Source: Ardenticatenales bacterium (GTDB taxonomy: Bacteria; Chloroflexota; Anaerolineae; Ardenticatenales; Ardenticatenaceae). Taken from it: 64,000 nucleotides of DNA. Where the stretch lies: contig JACKAZ010000002.1 in NCBI GenBank assembly GCA_020634795.1, positions 1 to 64,000 on the forward strand. Direction: 5' to 3'. Under the pieces are notes generated by a model. It searched no databases, was not told the origin of the DNA, and saw nothing but the letters and a program-made list of their open reading frames with translations. Shown here piece by piece: positions 19,195 through 28,900 of this stretch (position 1 is the first letter of the stretch; every line of letters begins with the position of its first letter). Made by a program: the position numbers and the translations under genes.

Positions 19195-19830
19195 CTACCG
19201 CCACGTATCGTCGTCTTGGGCGTTCCACGGCGCGGGGGTGGTTTCGCCGGGCCACAGCTCGCTTTCACGGCTGAGGTTGGCGATGATGTCCAGCACCCAC
19301 ATCTTGGCACGGAGCGCGGTCGGCACGCTGGGGCCGCTGTGGTTCAGCTTGATGCGCTGGTTGAAGACGTGGCTTTCCCAGCGACTGCCCAGCGGCGTGC
19401 CACTGGGGAAGGCGACGCCCCGCCATTGACCCACTTGGCAGACCCAACTGCCATTGTCTTTCTCTTGCCAAAGGCCGTGGACGGGAGAGTCGTCGATCAG
19501 GGCGCTGAGCGCGTCGGGGGACAGCGGGCGCTGCTCGATGGAGAGGAGGCCCGTGTTGTCGACCAAGACCGCGAGGCGGACGATGGGCGCGTTGGCGGGG
19601 CCATCGTGCCAGAGCAGCGTCAGCTCGCGGGGGGGCAGCGCAACGTGGCGTAGGATGTACGCCACCGTGTTCTCTAACGCCATGCCCATGGGCAGATGGC
19701 CCGCGCCTTCAACTTCGCTCAGCAGCACCACCAAGGAGGGCTGTTGGGCGAGGCGGTAAAGCCGCAGCCAGCCCCGGATGCGCGACGCCGTCGGTAGGTC
19801 AATAAAGGAGAGAATCGTTTCAAAGTGCAT
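19195..19830 (-). CDS. hypothetical protein
   Basis: The 211-residue protein has no recognised family. It is rich in Leu/Pro and Trp, has no signal peptide, and looks like a mixed alpha/beta soluble protein. The conserved-looking segment WQEKDNGSWVCQVGQWRG near 120-137 may form a beta hairpin. Codon use fits its neighbours. It is divergent from the small gene at 20041 and lies 111 bp upstream of acs on the same strand. No function is proposed. Confidence 0.55.
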   Translation of the reverse strand: MHFETILSFIDLPTASRIRGWLRLYRLAQQPSLVVLLSEVEGAGHLPMGMALENTVAYILRHVALPPRELTLLWHDGPANAPIVRLAVLVDNTGLLSIEQRPLSPDALSALIDDSPVHGLWQEKDNGSWVCQVGQWRGVAFPSGTPLGSRWESHVFNQRIKLNHSGPSVPTALRAKMWVLDIIANLSRESELWPGETTPAPWNAQDDDTWR

Positions 19831-20040
19831 CGGGCCTCCAGCGAACGGGGCAACGGAGATCGTCGTCTAGCCCTGATTCTATCGTGGCTTATCGTCAGAG
19901 GGAAATCAGCGTAGGGGCGCTGGGCGGGGCCACGCGCGACGGTGGGGCGCGACGGCCATCGTCAAAGCCGTTCGTCGAAATGGGGGGGATATGGTAAGCT
20001 ACCTTGTCGCTGGCTGGCCCGATATAGAGAAGGCGCTACG

Positions 20041-20340
20041 ATGGTTAAATTGTTGATGACGTGGAACATCAAGCCCGAGCATGAAACCGAATATCTCTCT
20101 TTCATCAACCATCATTTCACCCCCGGAATGATGCAGTTGGGGCTGGAGCCGACCGAAGCGTGGTACACCTATTGGGGCGATGGGCCACAAATCACCATGA
20201 GCTTCGTGGCCGAATCCCTTGATCGCGCCAAAGCGGTGGTCCGCGACCCGCAGTGGGCGATCTACCTCGACCAGTTGGCGGAACATGTCTCAGATATTCA
20301 GTACAAGGTGATCCCCGCGTTCGGCACCTTTCAGATCTGA
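20041..20340 (+). CDS. small dimeric alpha/beta-barrel-like protein
   Basis: The 99-residue protein starts MVKLLMTWNIKPEHETEY and continues with FINHHFTPGMMQLGLEP and DPQWAIYLDQLAEHVSDIQY. The arrangement of beta strand, helix with spaced His, and second strand resembles ferredoxin-fold dimeric barrel proteins (ABM/NIPSNAP-like), often small oxygenases or binding proteins. This is fold-level inference. GAGAAGGCG gives a ribosome site. It stands alone. Confidence 0.55.
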   Translation: MVKLLMTWNIKPEHETEYLSFINHHFTPGMMQLGLEPTEAWYTYWGDGPQITMSFVAESLDRAKAVVRDPQWAIYLDQLAEHVSDIQYKVIPAFGTFQI

Positions 20341-20535
20341 GGGGGTTGCGGTGGGTGGGGTGTAAGGGTGTGGGCCAAACCCTGATAGGACAATCTCCTC
20401 TCTATCTCTATCGCCATTCTCATTCACCATCCGCTTACACGGACAGCAACCGACACCGCTCGGCGACTCTCGCAGATGCGTTTAGCATCAGGGCAACATT
20501 GGTGGTATTGACCAAAGACAGTGGGGCAGGTCAGC

Positions 20536-21843
20536 ATGGCCTATGTAACACAACCGGTACAGGGGGAGGAACTCAACCGCCCCTATGCGGACGATTTACC
20601 AGTTCACGAATGGTATCGGTTTGTACTTTCGTTTCCGCCCCATTTGATTCGTAGCTATTTGGAACGATTCGATGTGGCGTCAACCGACTGCGTGCTTGAT
20701 CCGTTCTGTGGAACCGGAACAACGTTGGTCGAGGCGAAGAAAAATGGGGTTCGCAGCGTAGGGACGGAAGCCAACCCCGTGGTTCACTTCGCAGCGTCGG
20801 TCAAAACGGACTGGGCGATAGCGCCTGAGCGCTTCCTGGCTTTCGCCGAATCGGTCGCTGAAATAGTCCGGGAAGACTTGTCTGAACAGCAGTTGTTTAC
20901 TGGCCCACTCTTCCGAAGTGCCAACGGCGAGCTAAAGCTGAGGACTTTGGACAATGAACGTCAGAGGTTGCTGATTAAGGACTCCATTAGCCCCATCCCA
21001 CTCCACAAGGCGCTCTGTTTACGCGACGCGATTGACGCCCATCCCGATCAACCGTTCCATCGCCACGCGCGGTTGGCGCTTGCCAAGCAGCTCGTGACAA
21101 CAATCGGGAACCTGCGCTTTGGCCCCGAAGTGGGCGTGGGCAAGGTCAAGGAGAATGCGCCGGTCGTCAGCGCGTGGCTGGACGGCGTGCAGCGCATGGC
21201 GGAGGACCTTGAAGTCGTGCGCCGCTTGCCCGCCGCCTCTGCCACGGTTTACCACGGGGATGCCCGTGCCCTTGCCGCGCATATTGCCCCCGCGTCCATC
21301 AATGCGGTGATTACCTCGCCGCCTTACCCCAACGAGAAAGATTACAGCCGGACCACGCGGCTGGAATCGGTGCTGCTCGGCTTCCTCAATTCTCGACAAG
21401 CGCTACGCCAGCAAAAGAAGGGGTTTCTGCGTTCCAACACCCGCGCCGTCTATAAGGGCGATGACGACGATCGCTGGATCGAGGGGGTGAGTAGCGTCAT
21501 CGACTTGGCCGCAGAGATCGAAGCACGCCGCATCGAACTGGGCAAGACATCGGGCTTCGAACGAAATTACGCGCGGGTCGTGCGCCTCTATTTTGGGGGC
21601 ATGGCCCGCCACTTGGAAGCGCTAAAACCGCTGCTTCGACCGGGGGCACAGCTTGCCTACGTGGTCGGCGATCAAGCCTCCTTTTTTCGCATCATGATCC
21701 GCACGGGAACGATTCTGGCGGAAATTGCGGAACGCCTCGGCTACGAGGTTGTGGATATCGATCTCTTCCGCACCCGCTTTTCGACCGCGACCAAGGATTA
21801 CCTGCGCGAAGAAGTGGTGATCCTGAGGTGGAAAGGGCAGTGA
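20536..21843 (+). CDS. DNA methyltransferase (N4-cytosine/N6-adenine class)
   Basis: Amino-methyltransferase with the SAM-binding motif LDPFCGTGTTLVEAKK near 54-69, followed by GVRSVGTEANP, and the catalytic TSPPY near 260-264 (TSPPYPNEKDYSRTTR). TSPPY favours N4-cytosine methylation, but N6-adenine methylation cannot be excluded. Motif I precedes motif IV with a long spacer holding a target-recognition candidate. The ATG at 20536 is preceded by GGGGCAGG; a GTG at 20521 is possible. The putative nuclease gene starts two bases after the stop, so the pair is almost certainly a restriction-modification operon protecting self DNA. Confidence 0.85.
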   Translation: MAYVTQPVQGEELNRPYADDLPVHEWYRFVLSFPPHLIRSYLERFDVASTDCVLDPFCGTGTTLVEAKKNGVRSVGTEANPVVHFAASVKTDWAIAPERFLAFAESVAEIVREDLSEQQLFTGPLFRSANGELKLRTLDNERQRLLIKDSISPIPLHKALCLRDAIDAHPDQPFHRHARLALAKQLVTTIGNLRFGPEVGVGKVKENAPVVSAWLDGVQRMAEDLEVVRRLPAASATVYHGDARALAAHIAPASINAVITSPPYPNEKDYSRTTRLESVLLGFLNSRQALRQQKKGFLRSNTRAVYKGDDDDRWIEGVSSVIDLAAEIEARRIELGKTSGFERNYARVVRLYFGGMARHLEALKPLLRPGAQLAYVVGDQASFFRIMIRTGTILAEIAERLGYEVVDIDLFRTRFSTATKDYLREEVVILRWKGQ

Positions 21844-21844
21844 T

Positions 21845-22654
21845 ATGGACGATCGGTACGCACGAATAATCGAGCACATCTTTTTGTCGAATTATGAGTC
21901 GGGCGATTCCGTGGTCCCGTTTGAGCGCACCGACCTAGTGGCCGCTGCCGTGGAGTTGGGAGTAGAAGCACCGAAAAACTTGGGCGATATTCTTTATGCC
22001 TTCCGCAGCCGCAGGGCCTTGCCAGCCGCGATAACTGAGACCGAGCCGGAAGATCAATCATGGGTGATCGCGGGTCGTGGGCGGAGCCGTTACGCTTTTG
22101 TGTTGAAGACACAGTCTCGCATCCACCCCGATCCGATGCTGGCCCAAGTGAAAATCCCCGACGCAACCCCTGGCGTGGTTGCCCGCTACGTGCTGAGCGA
22201 TGAACAGGCACTACTCACGAAGGTTCGCTACAATCGTCTGATCGACCTCTTCACAGGGGTGACTTGTTATTCGATCCAAAATCATCTTCGAACGACCGTG
22301 AAAGGTATCGGTCAGGTAGAAACGGACGAGTTGTACGTGGGTATTGACAAATACGGGGCGCACTACGTCTTTCCGGTGCAAGCCAAGGGCAACAACGATG
22401 AGATTGGGGTGATACAGATTGAGCAGGATATGGCGCTGTGCAAAGAGAAGTTTCCCGATCTGATTTGCTATGCCATTGCGGCGCAGTTCATGGCAGACGA
22501 GGGTATCGCGCTTTTTATGTTGGCGCTCGAAGAGGGCGATCTGGTGAAGCTGGCCGAGCGTCACTATCAGCTCGTGCCACTCGATGAAGTCAGCCAGTCA
22601 GAGTTAGAACGCTACCGCCAACGTCGTAACCAAGGCCGTCTGCGTGGCGATTGA
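21845..22654 (+). CDS. putative restriction endonuclease of the adjacent methyltransferase
   Basis: The 269-residue protein begins one base after the methyltransferase stop. A PD-(D/E)XK-like core is visible: VETDELYVGIDKYGAHYVFPV near 157-177 followed by QAKGNNDEIG, so the acidic residues near 157-161 and the Glu/Gln-x-Lys of VQAKG could form the metal site. A central region CYSIQNHLRTTVKGIGQ may bind DNA. The Gln in place of the second acidic residue (QAK instead of EAK) occurs in some nucleases of this type. The pairing makes a restriction enzyme likely. The cut site is unknown. Confidence 0.7.
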   Translation: MDDRYARIIEHIFLSNYESGDSVVPFERTDLVAAAVELGVEAPKNLGDILYAFRSRRALPAAITETEPEDQSWVIAGRGRSRYAFVLKTQSRIHPDPMLAQVKIPDATPGVVARYVLSDEQALLTKVRYNRLIDLFTGVTCYSIQNHLRTTVKGIGQVETDELYVGIDKYGAHYVFPVQAKGNNDEIGVIQIEQDMALCKEKFPDLICYAIAAQFMADEGIALFMLALEEGDLVKLAERHYQLVPLDEVSQSELERYRQRRNQGRLRGD

Positions 22655-22736
22655 AGAGACAAGGCGCAAGAAGCATTTTGCAGCGCGACGCGGTGGTAAT
22701 TTCCTCTCGATCTCTATCGCCATTCTCTCTGAACTC

Positions 22737-22764
22737 TGGACAGTTTCCCGATTTGTGCTATCAT
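22737..22764 (+). promoter_or_regulatory. tRNA-Arg promoter
   Basis: TGGACA at 22737-22742, a 16-bp spacer and TATCAT at 22759-22764, 12 bases upstream of the tRNA 5' end. Confidence 0.5.
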
Positions 22765-22776
22765 TCCCGCTGTTCT

Positions 22777-22849
22777 GCACCCGTAGCTCAGTGGATAGAG
22801 CACTAGTCTTCGGAACTAGGTGTCGGAGGTTCGAATCCTTCCGGGTGTA
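22777..22849 (+). tRNA. tRNA-Arg (TCG)
   Basis: Cloverleaf with acceptor GCACCCG against CGGGTGT (one G-U pair), D-arm AGCTCAGTGGATAGAGC, anticodon stem CTAGT/ACTAG around CTTCGGA (anticodon TCG), variable loop GTGTC and T-arm GGAGGTTCGAATCCTTC. Discriminator A, no encoded CCA. It lies just downstream of the restriction-modification pair. Confidence 0.95.
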
Positions 22850-22943
22850 CTCCGAAAATCGAGAGTCGGCGCCGCAACTTGGCGCAGACGAGGGGCAGGT
22901 GCATAATCGCATCTGCTTTTTTGTTGCCCAAAGGACAGCTCCC

Positions 22944-23912
22944 ATGGCCCACCCGCGCCTATCCACGTTCTTCGCGTTGCTCTTCGTGGTGCTGCTCGTT
23001 GCTTGCAACGGCGCCCAACCAACGCCACGCGCAGCGACCCCCAACGCCCCGGCCACGGTCACCACGACGGCCACCGTGGCCCCCCCCGCAGCCAGCCCCA
23101 CGCCCGAAGCGGTGCGCTTCAACGGGGAGGCCGCGCTCGCCCTGGCCAACGAGCAATGTGAGATCGGCCCACGCCCTACCGGCAGCGACGCGCTCTTACT
23201 GACCCGGGATTGGATCGGCAGACGGCTCGAAGGGCTGGGTTGGCGTATCATCCACCATGACAGCGAGTACGAGGGCGTGCCGATCCACAACATCATCGGC
23301 GTCAAGGGCGACGGGCCAGCACGGATGGTTGGGGCGCACTTCGACACGCGCCCCGTGGCCGACATGGATCCGAATCAGCCCGACCAGCCGATCATCGGCG
23401 CGAACGATGGCGCCAGCGGGGTGGCCGTGCTGCTCGAACTGGCCCGCACGCTCGACGTGCCCGAAGGACAGCAGGTACAACTCGCCTTCTTCGATGCGGA
23501 AGATCGCGGGCGGCTGGACGGCTGGCCCTTCAGTGTCGGCTCAGCCCACCTAGTGCGCGACCTCGATCAACTCGACATGGCACGCCCCGACGCCATGGTG
23601 CTGCTCGACATGATCGGCGACGCTGATCTCCAGATCTATCGCGAACGTAACTCCGCCCCCGAACTGAACGACGTCATCTTTGGTATCGCCAACGAACTCG
23701 GCTACGTCGGCGATGGCTTTTACGATGAACCGAAATGGACCATCATCGACGATCATCTGCCCTTCCTCGAAGCTGGCATCCCCGCCGTCGACCTCATCGA
23801 CTTCGATTACCCCTATTGGCACACGGTCGATGATACGTGCGACAAACTCAGTGCCGACAGCCTACAAAAGGTCGGCGACGTCGTAGAACTGTGGATCGAA
23901 GAATGGCGCTGA
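22944..23912 (+). CDS. M28-family peptidase / glutaminyl-cyclase-like lipoprotein
   Basis: Signal peptide with lipobox VVLLVAC, a Pro/Thr/Ala-rich linker to about residue 50, then an M28 fold. Zinc-ligand candidates appear in VGAHFDTRP (His near 132), GANDGASGV (Asp near 154), FFDAEDRG (near 185) and the late YPYWHTVDDTCDKLS (His near 293). The YWHT.DDT.DKLS ending is characteristic of glutaminyl-peptide cyclotransferases, which convert N-terminal Gln to pyroglutamate; aminopeptidase activity is the alternative. AAAGGA precedes the ATG at 22944. The longer upstream frame runs through the tRNA and is rejected. Confidence 0.8.
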   Translation: MAHPRLSTFFALLFVVLLVACNGAQPTPRAATPNAPATVTTTATVAPPAASPTPEAVRFNGEAALALANEQCEIGPRPTGSDALLLTRDWIGRRLEGLGWRIIHHDSEYEGVPIHNIIGVKGDGPARMVGAHFDTRPVADMDPNQPDQPIIGANDGASGVAVLLELARTLDVPEGQQVQLAFFDAEDRGRLDGWPFSVGSAHLVRDLDQLDMARPDAMVLLDMIGDADLQIYRERNSAPELNDVIFGIANELGYVGDGFYDEPKWTIIDDHLPFLEAGIPAVDLIDFDYPYWHTVDDTCDKLSADSLQKVGDVVELWIEEWR

Positions 23913-23944
23913 GGGGCGAGTTTTGTGAGTGTTGGAGTTGTTTT

Positions 23945-23972
23945 GGTGCATGGTGCATGGTGCATGGTGCAT
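23945..23972. repeat. GCATGGTGCATGG tandem repeat
   Basis: Three to four tandem copies of the 8-mer CATGGTGC, the complement of the GCACCATG word found at about 13552-13585, 15724-15752, 25697-25722 and 57038-57050. Confidence 0.8.
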
Positions 23973-24030
23973 GGGCGCATCGTTTCAACGCTCCAACACT
24001 TGAACGCTTAAACGCTGAAAGGACGCCTCC

Positions 24031-25635
24031 ATGTCCCCCGATTTGATCCTCTACAACGGTAACTTCTACACCCAGTGGGGCGATTGCCCGCGTGCCCAGG
24101 CCGTCGCCATCGTCGGCGGGCGGATCGTGGCGGTCGGCAACGACAACGAGCTTCGCCCGCTTGCCGGGGCAGAGACGCGGCAGATCGACCTTGCGGGCCG
24201 CTTCGCCATGCCCGCGCTCTGCGATGCGCACATCCACTTTTTCGACTGGGCGATCAGCCAACAGGCGGTCCAATTGCATGGCATTCCGTCATTCGACGGG
24301 ATGGCCGATCTGATCCGCGAGCGGGTGGCGGTAACGCCGGAAGGGGAATGGGTTTGGGGGCGCGGGTGGGTGGAAACGGAGTGGGCGCCGGCCGAGATGC
24401 CGACGCGCCACGACCTGGATCGACTCTCGACCGAGCACCCGATGATCTTCTGGCGCACCGATATGCACAGCGCCGTCGCCAACACCTTGGCGCTGCAATC
24501 CGCCGAGATCACGCGGCAGACGGCCGACCCCGACGGCGGGGTGATCGGGCGGGAGGCGGATGGAGAGCCGAACGGGCAACTGTTCGAGCTGGCAATCAAC
24601 CTCGTTCGCACCCGCACCCCCCACGCCGACGACGGCAAGACAATCGACGCGTTGCGCCACGGCATGAGGCTGCTCCATCGCATGGGCATCACCGCGATTC
24701 ACGATCAGCGGATGAAATGCCACGAAGAGGGGGTGCAGGCCCACGCCGCCTACCAGCAGCTCGACCGCAGCGGGGAGTTGCGGCTGCGTATTTCGGCCAA
24801 TGTCGATGCGATGCGCCGTCATCACATGTTCGAGACAGGGATGACCAGCGGCTTTGGCTCGGATCGGCTGCGGCTGGGCCACCTGAAGCTGTTCGTCGAT
24901 GGCTCCCTCGGCTCGCAAACGGCGTGGATGCTGGAACCGTTCGAAGGCACGACCGACAACTGGGGTGTCATCGTGACCCCCGTCGAGGAATGTGAAGCGG
25001 TGGTACGGGAGGCGCAGCAGCAGGGCTGGGCCGTCTCGGTCCATGCCATTGGCGACCGCGCCAACCGCGAGATGCTGGACATCTTCGAAGAATTGGCCTC
25101 GGAGCGGCCTGCCACGTTGCCCTTCCCCCATCGCATCGAGCATGTGCAAACGATCCACCCCGACGATCTGCCCCGCCTTGCCAAGCTGGGGATCGTCGCC
25201 TCCGTTCAACCGATCCACGCCACCGACGACTACATCGCCGCCGAACGGCTCTGGGGCGCCCGTGCCGCGAACTGCTACCGGTTCCGCAGCCTGCTGGATT
25301 CGGGCGCAACGTTGGCGCTCGGCTCCGACGCGCCGGTCGCCGATCCGAATCCCTTCGTGGGCATCTACGCCGCCATCACGCGCCAACGGCCCAGCGGCCG
25401 CCCCGCGGGCGGCTGGTTCCCCGCCGAGCGGCTCACGCTCGAAGAGGCGATCTACGGCTACACAGTGGGCGCGGCGACCGCCGTCGGCTGGCAGCACGAG
25501 CTGGGCCGCCTCGCGCCGGGCTACCACGCCGACATCATCGTGCTCGACCGCGACCTGACCGCCATTTCCCCCGAAGCGATTGTGGAGACGACCGTCGAGC
25601 GGCTCTTCTTTGCGGGGAAGGAGCAGGGGCTGTGA
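24031..25635 (+). CDS. amidohydrolase family 3 (YtcJ-like) protein
   Basis: Metal-dependent hydrolase, 534 residues. The N-terminal strand-rich region SPDLILYNGNFYT is followed by the HxH metal motif ALCDAHIHFFDW near 64-75. Later come SVHAIGDRANREMLD near 340, HRIEHVQTI near 367 and the metal Asp in LALGSDAPVADPNPF near 430. The C-terminal GRLAPGYHADIIVLDRDL is the usual composite beta-domain end. The family cleaves amide or N-formyl bonds in small molecules. The substrate is unknown. GAAAGGACG gives a good ribosome site. Confidence 0.85.
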   Translation: MSPDLILYNGNFYTQWGDCPRAQAVAIVGGRIVAVGNDNELRPLAGAETRQIDLAGRFAMPALCDAHIHFFDWAISQQAVQLHGIPSFDGMADLIRERVAVTPEGEWVWGRGWVETEWAPAEMPTRHDLDRLSTEHPMIFWRTDMHSAVANTLALQSAEITRQTADPDGGVIGREADGEPNGQLFELAINLVRTRTPHADDGKTIDALRHGMRLLHRMGITAIHDQRMKCHEEGVQAHAAYQQLDRSGELRLRISANVDAMRRHHMFETGMTSGFGSDRLRLGHLKLFVDGSLGSQTAWMLEPFEGTTDNWGVIVTPVEECEAVVREAQQQGWAVSVHAIGDRANREMLDIFEELASERPATLPFPHRIEHVQTIHPDDLPRLAKLGIVASVQPIHATDDYIAAERLWGARAANCYRFRSLLDSGATLALGSDAPVADPNPFVGIYAAITRQRPSGRPAGGWFPAERLTLEEAIYGYTVGAATAVGWQHELGRLAPGYHADIIVLDRDLTAISPEAIVETTVERLFFAGKEQGL

Positions 25636-25806
25636 CGGTGTGAGGGTGTGACGGTGTAAGGGTGTCGAGCATTGCCCCACAATGCAATAACCATGTATCC
25701 CATGCACCATGCACCATGCACTACCGTAAAGCGCTGAGACAATTGAGAGCTGCCACTGGTGACACGTTCTTACTCACCCCACGGCCGCTCCATTCTCCAC
25801 CCGTCC

Positions 25807-25855
25807 GTAAACAGCCCAACCCCTCCACCTGCGCCCTACTTACGCGCCACCCGCA
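25807..25855. repeat. left copy of 49-bp island-flanking direct repeat
   Basis: 47 of 49 bases match 41553-41601 in the same orientation. Both copies encode, on the minus strand, the last codons V-A-R-K-stop of a gene end plus its 3' flank, so they may be paralogous gene tails now bracketing the island. Confidence 0.75.
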
Positions 25856-25918
25856 GGTCAGCGAGCACGGTTAGGCGCGGCGCTACAGGGCCAAGTTCGC
25901 GGCCCCTGTGATTTCTGT

Positions 25919-25924
25919 TAGAAT
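25919..25924 (+). promoter_or_regulatory. putative extended -10 box of first DGR target
   Basis: CTGTTAGAAT with TAGAAT as -10 element, about 47 bp before the target start. The same 10-mer precedes the other two target genes at 31841-31850 and 37312-37321. Confidence 0.45.
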
Positions 25925-25970
25925 CAGCCCTTAAGGATAAGCGCTGTTGGTTGAAGCACAAGGATAGCCT

Positions 25971-28900
25971 ATGGCTTTGGAGAGGGAGCTGCGCCAGCGG
26001 CTCATAGAGGCACTCGGCCCGCATTTGCAGTCGGTGAGCAAGCGAGACTCGTATCTCAATGCGGCCTTCTACGGTGAAACCTTTCGCCACAGGCTGCCTG
26101 CGACCGAGCTTTCGATCTCCGGCCAAGATTACGCGGGCCAACTTGTCGGTGTGCTGGATGGCCGCTACCAGCGCACCGACGCCGACGACGCGTACACGTT
26201 GGTCCGGCTCCTCGACACTATCGCCGCCGATCTCAGCGGCGACCCTTCGCGCCGCCTCAGCGCCCTTGCCGCGCTCGTGCAACGCCACTACGACGTCCCA
26301 CCACCGCCAAACCCGCGCCCTGCCGCGCCCTACAGCGCCCCGCCGTCGCAGCAGACAGCGCAAACGGCACGGCGCACGCCTCGCTCCGACGACGCAACCC
26401 CAGCGCCCTACGCGGCCCCCACGCGGCTGCACGGCGACAAGGCGCTGCAGCGCAATGCCGCCTACGAGGCGTGTGTGAAGCAGGCGGAGCGCAATGTGCA
26501 AACGTGGATGATCATCGGGATGTTACCGGTGTTGGCCGTTACGGGCATGCTGGTGGCGGCGGTGGTGATCTGGTTCGATCTGGCAGAGCCATTTATTGCA
26601 GCGGCGCAGATTGTGGGCTTTGTTTTCTTCCTGTGGCTCTTTGTTTTGGGCGTTGACTCCATGGGGCGGCACGAGATACGCAAGTGGCTGATTGAGTGGG
26701 AACAGGAGCGGTTGAACTGCGAGGGAAAGCGCAGCGAAGCGCGTAGCGCAACTTCTGATGTGCCCGATCCGCAGTTAGTGGGTGGGGAAGGGGCGCAACT
26801 GCAACCGCCACCAACGTCGCAACGTGCCGCCGAGCTTGCCTTCTTGGCGCAGCGGCGCAAGGCGATTGCCGAAGACAAGCGCGTATTGGAAGCGAAATAC
26901 GTGGAGGCTGGCGGCAGGGGCGAGGTCGTCGAGATCCGGCAGCGGTACAAGTACGAGCCGTTGGATTTGCCGGACGAGATGGCCGCGATTCGGGAACGTT
27001 ATGCGCAAGAGGCGTGGGAGCGGTCGGAGCGTGAGAAGCGCAACTACGATTCGATCTTCGAGGCGGTGGCGGACATTTCCCATGCAGCACTGCTGGGCGA
27101 GCCAGGCAGCGGCAAGACAGCCGCCCTTCGCAAGCTGGAGGTCAAGGCTATCGACAAGGCCGAGACCGACCCATCCGCACCGATACCGATCTTCCTGCCA
27201 CTTCGCGAGTGGCTGGATGGCGAACAGACGCTGGATGCGTTCATGGCCGAACAGGTGGGCGTGCTTGCACCGTATTTGCCGACGCTTCAATCGAACGAGC
27301 GACTGATCTGGCTTTTTGACGGCTTGAACGAGCTGCCCGTCGATCAGCGCATTGACAAGGCCAAGCTGATCGAAACACTATTCGTGCAGAACCCCGCGAT
27401 TGTGGGGGTGGTGAGTTGCCGTGAGCAGGATTACCCGCCAAACGTGTTACGGTTGGATTCGATTGCGGTGCAAAAGTTGGACGCGCTCCGCATCCGTGAG
27501 TTTTGCTGCAACTATCTGGGTGATGAGGCGGGCACACAACTGTTTTGGGAGATTGCGGGCGACGGGATGCGTGCGCGATACAACGCATTTGTGGAATGGA
27601 TGAGTGAGCAGAGCCAACCGGTTGATGTCGATCGACAATTTTGGCTAGGCGACCGCCTGCCAGACGATTTGGGATGGGGCTATGACAACTGGAACTGGCG
27701 AACCTGGCTTGAAATGCGCCGTTCGGAGAACAGCTTTTTGGCCCTTGCGCGCAACGCCTACATGTTGTTGTTGATGGTGACGGTGTTCAGCGAGAGCGGC
27801 ATGTTGCCCGCCAATCGGGGCCAACTGTTCCGTCGATTTGTGGACACGCTATTGGTGCGCGAAAGCGACAATCCCCTCGTGCGCGACGAAGATAAATTGG
27901 CACGCAGGGTAGGGAGTCGCATTGAGCTGTTTCGACGCGGCAAGGAACTGCTTGCGTCACTTGGCGAGTTGGCCTTTCAGATGCAACATCGCCGTTCTGA
28001 GGAGGGAAAGGATGGCAGTGCGGTCGTAGCCGTCTCACAAGGGGATGCGGTGGCGATTCTTGGTGCTTCTGGTGCCGAAGATATCCGACTCGGCATGGCG
28101 GCCAACATCCTCGGTTCAGCCGACCCCATCAGCTTCAGCCACCAACTGTTGCAAGAATACTTCGCTGCGACGAAACTGGACGAGCAGCGCAAAGCAGGCA
28201 AGGTCGAAGCATCCACCCTCTGGCCGTCTGACCGCTGGTGGGAGCGCACCGGTTGGGAGGAGACGGCGGTGCTGATGGCCGGGCTGTATAGCGCGGATTG
28301 CACGCCGATTTTGCAATGGCTCCACACGGCCAACCCGGAGGTGGCCGCGCAATGCATCGCCCGCAGCGGTGCTACAACGGCGACGGAAACGCGGGAGATG
28401 CTGCGCGCAGCGTGGTTACAGCGGCTGACCGACGTGAAGCGCGAACCGCACCCGTATGCACGGGCCGCCGTGGGGCGCGCGCTGGCAATTGCCGAGCTGG
28501 ACAACCGCAAAGGCGTGGGTCTAGACGGCCACGGATTGCCCGATATTGTGTGGGTGGCCGTAGAGGGCGGTACGCACCAGATCGGCGGTGATGGAGGCGC
28601 GTGGAGTCCTCTCGAATCTCAACCAGCAAAGATTGAGCCGTTTAAGATGGCGAAGTATCCGGTGACGAATGCACAGTGGAATGCGTTCCTAAATGATGAA
28701 GGAGGCTACGCCGATGCCCGCTGGTGGGCTGGCTTGCAGAAACCCGCAACTCAGGCAGAGCCATATTGGAACTACAGCAACCACCCACGTGAGAGTGTGG
28801 ACGGTTACGAGGCGACGGCCTTCTGCTGCTGGCTGACGGCACGTAAGCGGGCAGCAGGGGCAATAGCTGCAACGGAGGAGATACGGCTGCCGACGGAGGT

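Larger units (their letters stand above)
25636..25970. other. gene-free stretch at the left edge of the DGR island
   Basis: Contains a GTGAGGGTGTGACGG microsatellite at 25633-25665, GCACCATG copies near 25700, the left 49-bp island repeat (25807-25855) and the promoter of the first target gene. No complete gene. The reverse strand around 25838-25873 reads as the last codons (TVLADLRVARK then stop) of a lost gene. Confidence 0.5.

Noticed and set aside
24289..25710. 473-codon open frame antisense to the amidohydrolase
   Set aside because: The plus-strand frame has complete catalytic motifs; the antisense frame has none.
25836..26501. Minus-strand frame overlapping the start of DGR target 1
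   Set aside because: It is antisense to the EAD domain; only its last codons (VARK stop) resemble the right island edge, which I treat as a repeat instead.
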